The notes below the pieces were generated by a model that saw nothing but the letters and a program-made list of their open reading frames with translations, had not been told where the DNA came from and searched no databases. 40,784 bases of DNA, taken from assembly GCA_945787465.1 (NCBI GenBank), contig CALZIZ010000055.1, forward strand, positions 1 through 40,784. Reading direction: 5' to 3'. This document shows, piece after piece, positions 8,716 to 16,583 of this stretch. Source of the stretch: an uncultured Desulfuromonadales bacterium. GTDB lineage: Bacteria; Desulfobacterota; Desulfuromonadia; Desulfuromonadales; Trichloromonadaceae. Made by a program: the position numbers and the translations under genes. Numbering within the stretch: the first letter of the stretch is position 1; the number at the start of each line of letters is the position of its first letter.

Positions 8716-8922
8716 TCAAGCCTCACCTTCGACTTCTTCGACATCATCTGGTATCCAGCTTGTCACCTCGTTTCCCACTCGGACAAGAAACGCTTCGGGG
8801 ATGTCCATCCCTGTGCATTGAATCACGGTGCCGATTTCACCGGTCTGAATATTGCGGAGCCTGCCGGGCATATCCTTGTGTTCGGTCCGCTCGCAGACAT
8901 CGACATAACCTCTGTGTTTCAT
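8716..8922 (-). CDS. Small protein of unknown function
   Basis: A 68-residue acidic protein (MKHRGYVDVCERTEHKDMPG...) preceded by an excellent GAGGAGGAT ribosome-binding site and a TATAAT-type promoter on the minus strand. The central IGTVIQCTGMDIPEAFLVRVG looks like a small beta-barrel and the tail VEEVEGEA is acidic. No known motif is recognised. Its strong translation signals and its tandem pairing with the next small gene argue that it is real. Confidence 0.66.
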   Translation of the reverse strand: MKHRGYVDVCERTEHKDMPGRLRNIQTGEIGTVIQCTGMDIPEAFLVRVGNEVTSWIPDDVEEVEGEA

Positions 8923-8954
8923 GGCATATCCTCCTCTGCCCTTATTTGGTAATA

Positions 8955-8982
8955 ATTATATCATAGTTCCAGCCAAGGCAAG
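8955..8982 (-). promoter_or_regulatory. Promoter for the two small genes
   Basis: On the minus strand a perfect TATAAT (8955-8960) lies 15-16 bp downstream of a TTGCC-type -35 (8976-8982). The spacer is short, so this is moderate support only. The first gene starts about 33 bases downstream of the -10. Confidence 0.5.
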
Positions 8983-9136
8983 GCTCACGCCAACCGCTGC
9001 TCCCCTCTCAACCTCTTGATTTCCAATAATAATGCCTTCTTCTACGACCAGAGCTTTGGATAAAAGGCTACTGCAATAAGCCCCAGTTATGCTAGGATGC
9101 GCGCTGGTAAAAAATACGAAATCAAGGCGGAAAGCT

Positions 9137-10309
9137 ATGCAGGAAAAGACCTCGGATATTCAACGGCTGCAAATAGGTGATAAAGAAATCATCCTGGTGG
9201 GTACCGCTCACATTTCCCAGGGATCAGTGGATACCGTTCGCCAGGTCATTGGGGACGAAGGGCCCGATGTGGTCTGTGTGGAACTGGACACCCAGCGCCA
9301 CGAGGCCCTCAAAGACAGGCGACGCTGGGAATCGCTCAACCTGGTCCAGGTCCTGCGCAAGGGGCAGGCGCCCTTTTTGCTTGCCAACCTGGCTCTGGCC
9401 TCTTTTCAAAAACGCATGGGGATGCATACCGGGGTCAAGCCCGGGGCCGAACTTGCAGCAGCTGCGGAGTTGGCCCAGCAATCAGGCATTGGCCTGGAAC
9501 TTGTTGACCGCAACATCCGCACAACCCTGCTGCGGGCCTGGAGAAAAACCGGGTTCTGGAAAAAGATGCAGCTGGTCGCTACTTTGGTGGCGAGCCTATT
9601 TGAAAAACAGGAACTCGATGAGGAAGAACTTGCCCGACTGCGGCAGAGCGATACACTCTCGGCGATGCTCGAAGAGATGGCCGAGGTCCTGCCGTCAGTA
9701 AAAACCATCCTGGTCGATGAGCGCGACACCTACATGGCTCACCACATCCGCCAGGCGCCAGGACAAAAGGTTGTCGCTGTCGTCGGTGCGGCCCACCTGC
9801 CGGGGATCATCCGAAATCTGGACAAAGAAATCACCCCTGAAACCATCGCGGAAATCTCCACCGTCCCCGAAAAACCCCTGGCCTCCAAGGTCGTCCCCTG
9901 GATCATTCCGGCGGTCGTGCTTGGTCTGTTCGTTTTCGGCTTTTTTCTCGGCGACCGTGATCGCATCACCGGAGCTGCCGTCGCCTGGGTTCTTGCCAAC
10001 GGCTTGCTGGCAGCCCTGGGCACCATTATCGCCCTGGGGCACCCCCTGGCTGTGCTGGCGGCATTTATCGGCGCACCGATCACCTCACTGAACCCCACCA
10101 TCGGAGCCGGCTTCGTGACCGGCCTGGTGCAGGCCTATTTCGCATCGCCCACGGTCAAGGACATGGAGCAAATGGGCGAGGACCTGGCCACACTGCGCGG
10201 CTGGTGGAGCAACCGCATGACCCGGGTGCTGCTGGTGTTTCTTTTCTCTTCGCTCGGTTCGGCCATCGGCACCATCGTCGCCTTCGGCTGGTTGAAGAAC
10301 ATGCTCTGA
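9137..10309 (+). CDS. TraB/PrgY-family membrane protein
   Basis: A 390-residue protein started at ATG 9137 (AAGGCGGAAAGC upstream); ATG 9089 would add 16 unconserved residues. The TraB-domain motifs are clear: VGTAHISQGS (21-30) near the N-terminus, a central DERDTYMAHHI and VVGAAHLPGI. The last third holds about four hydrophobic segments (from about residue 255), so the protein is anchored in the inner membrane with a cytoplasmic N-terminal domain. The family includes PrgY/TraB of enterococcal pheromone plasmids and many chromosomal homologues; a metal-dependent peptidase activity has been proposed. The role here is unknown. It converges on the L,D-transpeptidase gene with 8 bases between stops. 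Confidence 0.86.
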   Translation: MQEKTSDIQRLQIGDKEIILVGTAHISQGSVDTVRQVIGDEGPDVVCVELDTQRHEALKDRRRWESLNLVQVLRKGQAPFLLANLALASFQKRMGMHTGVKPGAELAAAAELAQQSGIGLELVDRNIRTTLLRAWRKTGFWKKMQLVATLVASLFEKQELDEEELARLRQSDTLSAMLEEMAEVLPSVKTILVDERDTYMAHHIRQAPGQKVVAVVGAAHLPGIIRNLDKEITPETIAEISTVPEKPLASKVVPWIIPAVVLGLFVFGFFLGDRDRITGAAVAWVLANGLLAALGTIIALGHPLAVLAAFIGAPITSLNPTIGAGFVTGLVQAYFASPTVKDMEQMGEDLATLRGWWSNRMTRVLLVFLFSSLGSAIGTIVAFGWLKNML

Positions 10310-10317
10310 TTGCCCAG

Positions 10318-11987
10318 CTACTCCTCCGGGAGGCGTTGCTGTAAGGCCAGATCCAGATCGAGATCCCTGAGATAGAGATCCTTTCTAAACTGCAGCCGGC
10401 CCCGCTCATCCACCCAGGCGGTCCAGTAAAGAATGTGCACTGGCAGGGCCTGCTCAAGCTGCACCTTCTTGGGCCGTTTCCTGCCCATGGCATCAAGCAG
10501 GGTATCACAGTGCCAGCCCTGGTTCTCCATCAAATAATACGCCAGGTCCTGGGGCCTTTCGATGCGGATGCACCCTGAGCTGAAGCTGCGGATGTTTCGT
10601 CTGAACAGATGCCGTTCGTTGGTGTCATGGAGATAGACCGCATAACGGTTGGGAAACATGAACTTGACCCTGCCGAGCGGATTCCAGGGCCCTGGCTGCA
10701 TACGCAACACCCCGGGAAACCGTTTGGCTTCCATGTCGGTCCAGTCGATGCTCCAGGGGTCGATGCTACGCTCCGGACCCTTCCAGGAAACAATATCAAA
10801 ATGTCTTCGCTTCACCCAGCCGGGATCCCTCTTGATCCGCGGCAGCTTATCCTCGCGCAGAATCGTCGGCGGCACAAACCAGTAGGGGGCAAATTCAAGA
10901 TAGGTCATCCGGGCTGAAAAGACCGGTGTTTTTCGATAACCGGTACCGACAATGACCGGCATCGACATCACCGTTTGTCCATCCTCGACGACCCGCAGCC
11001 TGAAATCGGCGGTATTGACCTCGATGCGCCTCTCCCCGAGGCTTTTGGGCAGCCAGCGCCAGCGCTCAAGATTGATTTCGATCTGCCGAATACGCTCTTC
11101 CACACTAACGTTGAGTTCCGCCAGGGTGCGGGGACCAAGCACCCCGTCGGGGCTCAGGCCATGCCGCCTCTGGAACCGCTTCAGCGCGTGAATCGTAGCA
11201 GGTTCATAGTGGAGATCGGCCACACCGACAAAGAGTCGATCCGGCTCTACGCCCACAGGCTCAGACAGATCCATCCCCCCGGAGCCCCTGCCCCAGACCT
11301 CGGGAGGCACAAGGTCGCCGTTGGAGAGCAACCGCTGCCTTATCAATGGCATCCGGACATCTGTCTGCCCCGGGCGCAGCACTTTTCCCGGAGGTATCCC
11401 GGGCCAGCCTCCCAAGGCAGAAATCCGCCGGTAATGGGCCAGGGCCTCGCGCAGTTGCCGATATTCGGAATGGGGCGGAACCAAATCCGGGCTTTCCAGC
11501 CATCGTGAACAACCTCTGGGTCGACCCTGCCCTGAATCATGTGGGAAGCGTAGATCAAAAATGCATCGCTGAGCAACATATCAAGCTGCACCAGCCAACG
11601 AGCCTCGACGCTCAGCCCATAGCGCACTGAGTCCTCGCTCAGCCTGACCAGGGTCTCGATGTAATCAAGATGGTAGTCCTCAGGGCAAAGGCCCTCGAGG
11701 GCAGCCGAATGCAAAGCATCCAGCAGGACTTCAGCCTGCGGGTTGATCCCCTGTGGCCCCAACCAGGCCGGCCCATATTCGCGCATCTGGTAGAATCTCG
11801 GCAGCGATTGTTGCATCTGCAGATCTTCGCTGCCCAACGCCAGGCGAGGCGCATCCTGAGAGAGCAGCAAAACGCTGCGCAACTGGTCTGCAACCTGGCC
11901 GGTCGGAAACCGGGCAAAGACAGTTGTGCACGCAACGGAGAGCAGCAGACAAACGGTAAAAGGAATAATTATGATGCGCGAAAACAT
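10318..11987 (-). pseudogene. YcbB-type L,D-transpeptidase, frameshifted
   Basis: Two overlapping minus-strand frames together make one YcbB/LdtD-like protein. The upstream frame (11987 to 11343) carries a signal peptide (about residues 1-25) and the N-terminal scaffold, ending usefully at GRVDPEVVHDGWKAR. The downstream frame (11484 to 10318) starts PPHSEYRQLREALAHYRRI. It continues with a peptidoglycan-binding domain (ALKRFQRRHGLSPDGVLGPRT) and the catalytic YkuD domain with YLHDTNE (H286) and SSGCIRI (C305, numbered in that frame). Functional relatives make 3-3 cross-links in peptidoglycan. The join near 11490 also seems to lack about 30 family residues, so a deletion that shifts frame is likelier than a single-base error. 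The catalytic half is intact but has no export signal of its own. Confidence 0.82.
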
Positions 11988-12180
11988 GAAGGTTGCCCCA
12001 AGTGAGAGTTTTCGCTCATGATAACGGAGAATGGGGATAAAAGAAATGCCGGGAATGAAAGAATTCCCCTAACCGGCGGCCTTAAAAAGTTTCACTCCGG
12101 CCTCCACGAACCTTTGGGGCTTGAACCTTGAGGCAAATTCTGCAATAGTTCTGCACATCTGCATTCGGAAGGAGCCTCTT

Positions 12181-12903
12181 TTGGACTGGAAACGTTTTTT
12201 CGATAACCTGGGCATGAACGGTACCCGCTGGCAATGGCGCATCATGCGCTGGCAAAAAGATCTTCACCAGCTCTTCAGGGGCGGCACCCTGAGCAACGGA
12301 TCGACCCTGTCGCTGAGCCATATCCTGATCACCGTCAACCTGGTGCTTTTTTCCCTGATGTGCCTGCATGCCCTTTCGCTTGGCGGCGGCATGCGCGCTT
12401 TGCTTAACCCGCCGACCCAACTGGGACTGATCCACATCGGCTTCAATATGATGGTTCTTTACCAGGTCGGACCGTTGATCGAGTCGGAAATAGGCAAAGG
12501 CCGCTTTATCGTCCTCTACGTCCTGACCGCCCTCACCGCCACCGGACTCGGCTATATCTGGCATCCCATGACGCCGGTGGTCGGCGCTTCAGGGTCCCTT
12601 TTCGGGCTGATCGGGTTTGCGGTCACCTACTACCACCGCATGGGCAGACCAGGCCTTGAAATCCGCAATTTCATGTTCCGCTGGGCAATTTTCGCCTTTG
12701 TCTTCGGGCTGCTGGTCGGAGCGGACAACGCCGGGCACCTCGGTGGCGCCCTTGGTGGTGCGGCCCTGGGACTTGTGCTGCCCCTTGGGGTGAGGGGGCG
12801 CAAAGCCTCGGCGGGCTTTTACAACCTTATCGCTTTGCTGTGTTTTGCAGCGGTGGGGGTCAGCCTCGTCATGCTGGGGATATCCGTCATCTCGGGCCTG
12901 TAA
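12181..12903 (+). CDS. Rhomboid-family intramembrane serine protease, apparently shortened
   Basis: About 240 residues from TTG 12181, seven bases after AAGGAG; TTG 12121 lacks such a site. Catalytic features are present: HIGFNMM, the nucleophile in VVGASGSLFGL, and the partner His in AGHLGGALGG. It is an inner-membrane protease that cleaves substrate transmembrane segments. In related proteins, about 30 residues including a GxWWRL-T-xFLH block separate the first helix region from HIGFN. Here LLNPPTQ joins directly to LGLIHIGFN, so this conserved segment appears missing in frame, including the first histidine of the HxxxHxxFN motif. Activity is therefore uncertain. The ybaK gene follows after 12 bases, so the two are probably cotranscribed. 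Confidence 0.83.
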   Translation: MDWKRFFDNLGMNGTRWQWRIMRWQKDLHQLFRGGTLSNGSTLSLSHILITVNLVLFSLMCLHALSLGGGMRALLNPPTQLGLIHIGFNMMVLYQVGPLIESEIGKGRFIVLYVLTALTATGLGYIWHPMTPVVGASGSLFGLIGFAVTYYHRMGRPGLEIRNFMFRWAIFAFVFGLLVGADNAGHLGGALGGAALGLVLPLGVRGRKASAGFYNLIALLCFAAVGVSLVMLGISVISGL

Positions 12904-12915
12904 GGAGAGACAGCC

Positions 12916-13398
12916 ATGGCCAAGGACAAAACTCCTGTTACCGCGGCGGTGCGCCTGCTGCGCCAGCACAGAATTAATTTCACCCCCCACCTCTATGGTT
13001 ATGAAGAAAAGGGCGGCACCGCCGTCTCTGCCAGAGAACTTGGGGTCGAAGAACACTGCGTGATCAAAACCCTGATCATGGAGGATGAAAACCGCCAGCC
13101 GCTCATCGTCCTGATGCACGGCGATCGAGAAGTCTCGACCAAGGAACTGGCCCGTGTCATGGAGGTTAAAAAAGTCGACCCCTGTGCACCGCAAAGCGCC
13201 GACCGCCACTCGGGGTACCAGGTCGGAGGCACCTCGCCTTTTGCCACCCGCAAAAAAATGCCGGTGTTCATGGAAGAGACCATCATGGCCTGCCCCCGAA
13301 TCTACCTCAACGGCGGCAAGAGAGGTTTTCTGGTAGAAATGGATCCGCAGGATGCCGTTCGACTATTGCAACCGCAACTGGTCAAGGTGGGTATTTGA
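12916..13398 (+). CDS. ybaK: Cys-tRNA(Pro)/Cys-tRNA(Cys) deacylase, YbaK/EbsC family
   Basis: A 160-residue trans-editing factor, full family length. It opens MAKDKTPVTAAVRLLRQH and contains YGYEEKGGTAVSARELGVEE, the catalytic-lysine region VIKTLIMED, and GGTSPFATRKKMPVFMEETI, which are diagnostic of YbaK rather than ProX. The enzyme hydrolyses cysteine mischarged onto tRNA(Pro). It follows the rhomboid gene by 12 bases with an AAGGAGAGA ribosome-binding site that overlaps the previous stop codon. Eight bases beyond its stop, a seven-base-period repeat begins. Confidence 0.94.
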   Translation: MAKDKTPVTAAVRLLRQHRINFTPHLYGYEEKGGTAVSARELGVEEHCVIKTLIMEDENRQPLIVLMHGDREVSTKELARVMEVKKVDPCAPQSADRHSGYQVGGTSPFATRKKMPVFMEETIMACPRIYLNGGKRGFLVEMDPQDAVRLLQPQLVKVGI

Positions 13399-13405
13399 GG
13401 GCCGG

Positions 13406-13475
13406 GACTGGTGATTGGTGATAGGATGAGATTCTAATTTCGAATTCAAAATTCAAAATTCAAAACTTAAATTTC
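13406..13475. repeat. Degenerate heptanucleotide tandem repeat
   Basis: Ten successive seven-base units stay in register. The first are of the GATTGGT type (13406-13426), drifting through transitional units to AAAATTC (two perfect copies, 13448-13461) and related units to 13475. It fills the gap between ybaK and the sirtuin gene. It shares only its period with the other arrays of the window. Confidence 0.72.
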
Positions 13476-13552
13476 CCCTCCCCCTGGTTCGATCCCCCCA
13501 GTATGGTAAAATAACAGTTTAAAAATTTCATCGTTACATGAAAGGCTTGCCA

Positions 13553-14395
13553 ATGCCGCTTGAACAACGTTACGCACAGGCCGCAGAAGCTCTCAAAAAT
13601 GCCCGGGCCTTGGTGGTCACCACTGGAGCGGGCATGGGTGTCGATTCGGGGTTGCCCGACTTTCGCGGTGACCAGGGGTTCTGGAATGCCTACCCCATGT
13701 ACGAGCGCCTGGGAATCAGTTTCATCGACGCCGCCAACCCGGCCCATTTTGAGCGGGACCCTGCCTGGGGGTGGGGGTTTTACGGCCACCGCACCAACCT
13801 CTACCGCCAGACGGTACCCCACGCAGGTTTCAAAACGGTTTTACAATGGATCGAACGCTATGGTCTCGATCACTTCGTCGTCACCTCCAACGTCGATGGC
13901 CAGTTTCAAAAAGCCGGCTTTGCCGATGAACGAGTCCTCGAGGTGCATGGTTCAATCCACCACCTGCAGTGCCTCAAGCCCTGCTCGATGGACATCTGGC
14001 CCAACCGCGAAGAGGTTCAGGTCGACCTGAAGACAATGCGCGCGACCAACATCCCCCAATGTCAGTTTTGCGGCGGAACCGCTCGGCCCAACATCCTGAT
14101 GTTCGGTGACTACTCGTGGATCAGCGACCGAACCCGGACCCAGGAGGAGCACTTCCAGCAATTTATTTCCACTTACCGCGGCGCTCCCCTGGTTATTATC
14201 GAAATGGGCGCAGGAACGGCCATTCCGACCATCCGCCACACCAGTGAACAGCTGGGACGAAACGGCCAGGCCACCGTTATTCGTATCAACCCCCGCGAGT
14301 ACAGCATCAGCCCACCGCACATTTCTCTTCCGACGGGGGCACTCGAAGGGCTTCAGGGTATAGAATTGCAACTCAAGGCAACCCCGCCTCCCTGA
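13553..14395 (+). CDS. Sir2-family NAD-dependent protein deacylase (atypical)
   Basis: 280 residues from ATG 13553 (GAAAGG upstream); ATG 13538 has no ribosome-binding site. Sirtuin motifs: NAD-binding GAGMGVDSGLPDFRG (25-39), TSNVDGQF (111-118), the catalytic H132 in VHGSIHHLQC, and a zinc site of C140, C144, C170 and C173. The usual GAGIS and TQN are replaced by GAGMG and TSN, and the first Cys pair is spaced CxxxC. This points to a distinct bacterial subgroup. Sirtuins remove acyl groups from lysines and release nicotinamide. The next gene downstream, pncB, salvages nicotinic acid, so the pair fits NAD turnover. The gap of 196 bases holds an inverted repeat, so cotranscription is uncertain. 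Confidence 0.9.
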   Translation: MPLEQRYAQAAEALKNARALVVTTGAGMGVDSGLPDFRGDQGFWNAYPMYERLGISFIDAANPAHFERDPAWGWGFYGHRTNLYRQTVPHAGFKTVLQWIERYGLDHFVVTSNVDGQFQKAGFADERVLEVHGSIHHLQCLKPCSMDIWPNREEVQVDLKTMRATNIPQCQFCGGTARPNILMFGDYSWISDRTRTQEEHFQQFISTYRGAPLVIIEMGAGTAIPTIRHTSEQLGRNGQATVIRINPREYSISPPHISLPTGALEGLQGIELQLKATPPP

Positions 14396-14448
14396 ATGTG
14401 AATGCGATTACGTTATAATTCCAAAGAGATGGAGAAGACCCTGAATTC

Positions 14449-14543
14449 AGGCCACGAATGAACACGAATCTACCCGAATAGCGCATTGTACATATCCAGC
14501 TCCCTCGGTTATTCGTGGTCATTCGCGTCATTCGTGGCTAACG
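14449..14543. repeat. Inverted repeat of the CCACGAAT...ATTCGTGG type
   Basis: CCACGAATGAACACGAAT (about 14451-14468) is mirrored by ATTCGTGGTCATTCG and a following TCATTCGTGGCTA (14514-14543). Within the left arm the motif CACGAAT recurs every ten bases. Repeats of this wording are common between genes in several bacterial groups. Here it forms a long potential hairpin about 50-140 bases upstream of pncB. Confidence 0.68.
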
Positions 14544-14591
14544 TTCCTGGGGCATCAAGACTCAGAGACCTTAGACTACGGGGGGAATCCC

Positions 14592-16031
14592 ATGACCTAC
14601 TCAGCCCTGATGACCGACCTGTACGAACTCACCATGCTGGCGGGCTACTTCGAGGAGGGGATGCACGAGCAGTCTGCGGTCTTCGACCTGTTTTTTCGTG
14701 AGGCGCCCTACAAGGGAAGTTACGCAGTATTTGCCGGGCTGGAACCGGCCCTGGACTATCTTGCCAACCTGCAATTTACCACAGAGGATATCGATTACCT
14801 CAAAAGCCTGGGCATCTTCAAACCGGCATTCCTCGACTACTTGAAGGGTTTTCGCTTTCGCGGCAAAGTGATCGCCCCCCGCGAAGGAACGGTGGTCTTC
14901 CCCCATGCCCCCCTGCTGAGCGTCGAAGGATCTCTTGCCGAAGCCCAGTTCGTGGAAACCGCCCTGCTCAACATCGTCAACTTTCAGACCCTGGTGGCGA
15001 CCAAGGCCGCCCGGTTGAGCGTTGCCGCTGGCGAGGGTGAGGTGATTGAATTCGGCCTGCGCCGCGCCCAGGGCCCTGACGGCGGGCTGAGCGTAGCCCG
15101 TGGCGCCTACATCGGCGGGGTGCGCAGCACCAGCAACGTCGAGGCCGGCCAGCGCTTCGGCATCCCGGTCAAGGGGACCCATGCCCACAGCTGGATCATG
15201 GCCTTTGCCGACGAACTGACCGCTTTTCGGGCCTATGCCGAGTGTTTTCCCGACAGTTGCGTGCTGCTGGTCGACACCTACGACACCCTGCGCAGCGGCA
15301 TCCCCAACGCTATCACCGTGGCCCAGGAACTGCGCGCCAAAGGTCATGAAATGCTCGGTGTCCGGCTCGACTCCGGTGATCTGACCTACCTGAGCAAGGA
15401 GACCCGGCGCATGTTCGACGAAGCGGGTTTCCCCGAGTTGAAAATCGTCGCCTCCAATGAACTCGACGAGCAGGTGATTGCCTCGATGCGCACCGAAGGA
15501 AGCAGGGTCGACATCTACGGGGTCGGCACCAAGCTCGCCACCTGTGCCGGAGATGGAGGCGGAGCCCTTGGCGGGGTCTATAAACTGGTACGCTTCGCCG
15601 ATCAGGCCAGGCTCAAGGTCACCAGCGATATTGCCAAAAGCACCGTTCCCGACCGAAAGAAACTGCTGCGCGCCATTGAGGCGGACAATACCTTTGCCAT
15701 GGATATCATGTGTCGCGAAGAAGAAACCCTTCTGGCTGGTGATGTGGTTTATGACCCGACAAACCCCTCGAGATACAAGCCCTTGCCAGAAGGTCTGCGT
15801 TACGAATCGGTTCGCGAGACGGTTATGCAACAAGGCGTCATTCTGAAGCCCTCCCCTTGCCTCGATGAGCTGGCCGACCACTGTGCCGAACAGCTCAGAC
15901 GCCTGCCTAACGGCTCTTTAAGGCTTATCAACCCACACAGCTACAAGGTGTCGATCAGCCCTCAGCTCCATGCTCTGCGCGAGCAACTGATCAAAAGATA
16001 CAAGGTCAAAGCACCTGAAAAACCTGCCTGA
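14592..16031 (+). CDS. pncB: Nicotinate phosphoribosyltransferase
   Basis: A 479-residue enzyme converting nicotinic acid and PRPP to nicotinate mononucleotide, the entry to NAD salvage. Characteristic blocks are LMTDLYELTMLAGYFEEG at the N-terminus, EFGLRRAQGPDGGLSVARGA, STSNVEAGQRFGIPVKGTHA with the phosphohistidine region, LGVRLDSGDL and GVGTKLATC. The arrangement matches the TIGR01513 branch. Length is normal. A GGGGGAAT sequence precedes the ATG. It follows the sirtuin gene; a third NAD gene (nadC) lies 20 kb away. No NiaR or NrtR operator was recognised. Confidence 0.95.
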   Translation: MTYSALMTDLYELTMLAGYFEEGMHEQSAVFDLFFREAPYKGSYAVFAGLEPALDYLANLQFTTEDIDYLKSLGIFKPAFLDYLKGFRFRGKVIAPREGTVVFPHAPLLSVEGSLAEAQFVETALLNIVNFQTLVATKAARLSVAAGEGEVIEFGLRRAQGPDGGLSVARGAYIGGVRSTSNVEAGQRFGIPVKGTHAHSWIMAFADELTAFRAYAECFPDSCVLLVDTYDTLRSGIPNAITVAQELRAKGHEMLGVRLDSGDLTYLSKETRRMFDEAGFPELKIVASNELDEQVIASMRTEGSRVDIYGVGTKLATCAGDGGGALGGVYKLVRFADQARLKVTSDIAKSTVPDRKKLLRAIEADNTFAMDIMCREEETLLAGDVVYDPTNPSRYKPLPEGLRYESVRETVMQQGVILKPSPCLDELADHCAEQLRRLPNGSLRLINPHSYKVSISPQLHALREQLIKRYKVKAPEKPA

Positions 16032-16063
16032 GCGCACTCTTGATAACTTAGGTTCCTCCTTTC

Positions 16064-16091
16064 TTGGCCATTGCCAAATTGGTGCTATAAT
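16064..16091 (+). promoter_or_regulatory. Promoter of the 49-residue CxxC protein
   Basis: TTGGCC (16064-16069), a 16-bp spacer and a perfect TATAAT (16086-16091). The start codon follows about 30 bases later, after a strong ribosome-binding site. Confidence 0.7.
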
Positions 16092-16122
16092 TAAAACTAA
16101 ATCGGTCACCAAGGAGGATGCC

Positions 16123-16272
16123 ATGAGTGATAAACGCTGCAGCGAATGTTCCACCCTGTATGATGAAGAGGAGCTTCTGGTTCGCGAGGATAACGGAGAA
16201 CTTGTTTGCCCGGATTGCTCAGGCTTACTGGTGGGAGAAGACCTGGGCTGCACCTACGATGAGACAGGCTAA
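16123..16272 (+). CDS. 49-residue zinc-ribbon-like protein
   Basis: A short gene (MSDKRCSECSTLYDEEELLV...) with its own promoter, AAGGAGGATGCC ahead of the ATG, and a perfect terminator right behind it, so it is a monocistronic unit. Two CxxC pairs (C6, C9 and C29, C32) frame an acidic linker and suggest a single zinc ribbon; a fifth cysteine (C43) is near the end. Such small treble-clef proteins can bind nucleic acid or a protein partner, but the strongly acidic composition argues against simple DNA binding. I do not recognise a named family. Confidence 0.8.
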   Translation: MSDKRCSECSTLYDEEELLVREDNGELVCPDCSGLLVGEDLGCTYDETG

Positions 16273-16291
16273 TCTTTAGCGGCATAAGAAT

Positions 16292-16328
16292 AAGAAACGG
16301 GCAGGCCCTTGAGGCCTGCCCGTTTCTT
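16292..16328. terminator. Terminator after the CxxC gene
   Basis: A perfect 16-bp stem, AAGAAACGGGCAGGCC (16292-16307) with its inverse (16313-16328), and a 5-base loop. The stem ends in A/T-rich arms, so it can act on either strand. Confidence 0.92.
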
Positions 16329-16401
16329 GTATCCCTCTGCCGATTGTCGGCGCCGGCATGAAAATGGCAACGCCACAGACTTAAACATCGTCGCTGCTAA
16401 A

Positions 16402-16476
16402 CTACATATCCCGGAACATGGCCTCGCCCAGGTTGATCGCCACCTGCTCAGGGTTGCCATGGGCATCCGGAGTTGG
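16402..16476 (-). pseudogene. Possible C-terminal gene remnant
   Basis: A minus-strand frame ending in TAG at 16402-16404 reads TPDAHGNPEQVAINLGEAM then FRDM. The codon choice (GTG GCG ATC AAC CTG GGC GAG) is that of the neighbouring genes. The frame continues upstream into low-quality sequence under the 5' end of the HDOD gene and has no evident start. It may be the last 25 codons of a lost gene. No family is recognised. The rest of the 310-base stretch between the CxxC gene terminator and the HDOD gene shows nothing else. Confidence 0.3.
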
Positions 16477-16583
16477 TAAGGATATTGACAGTTTCCAGCT
16501 AAAAAATGCTATGCTTTGAACTTGCGTACCAACAAATCTCCTGCAAGGCGAAATCGCCGGCCCTTACCTTCAACAGGCTGCAA

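Noticed and set aside
13478-13505. A GGTTCGAT segment resembling a tRNA T-loop.
   Set aside because: The flanking bases do not pair into a T-stem and no acceptor or anticodon arm is found. No tRNA was found in the window.
14601-15881. A 426-codon open frame on the minus strand.
   Set aside because: It is antisense to pncB, which has full family signatures and correct length.
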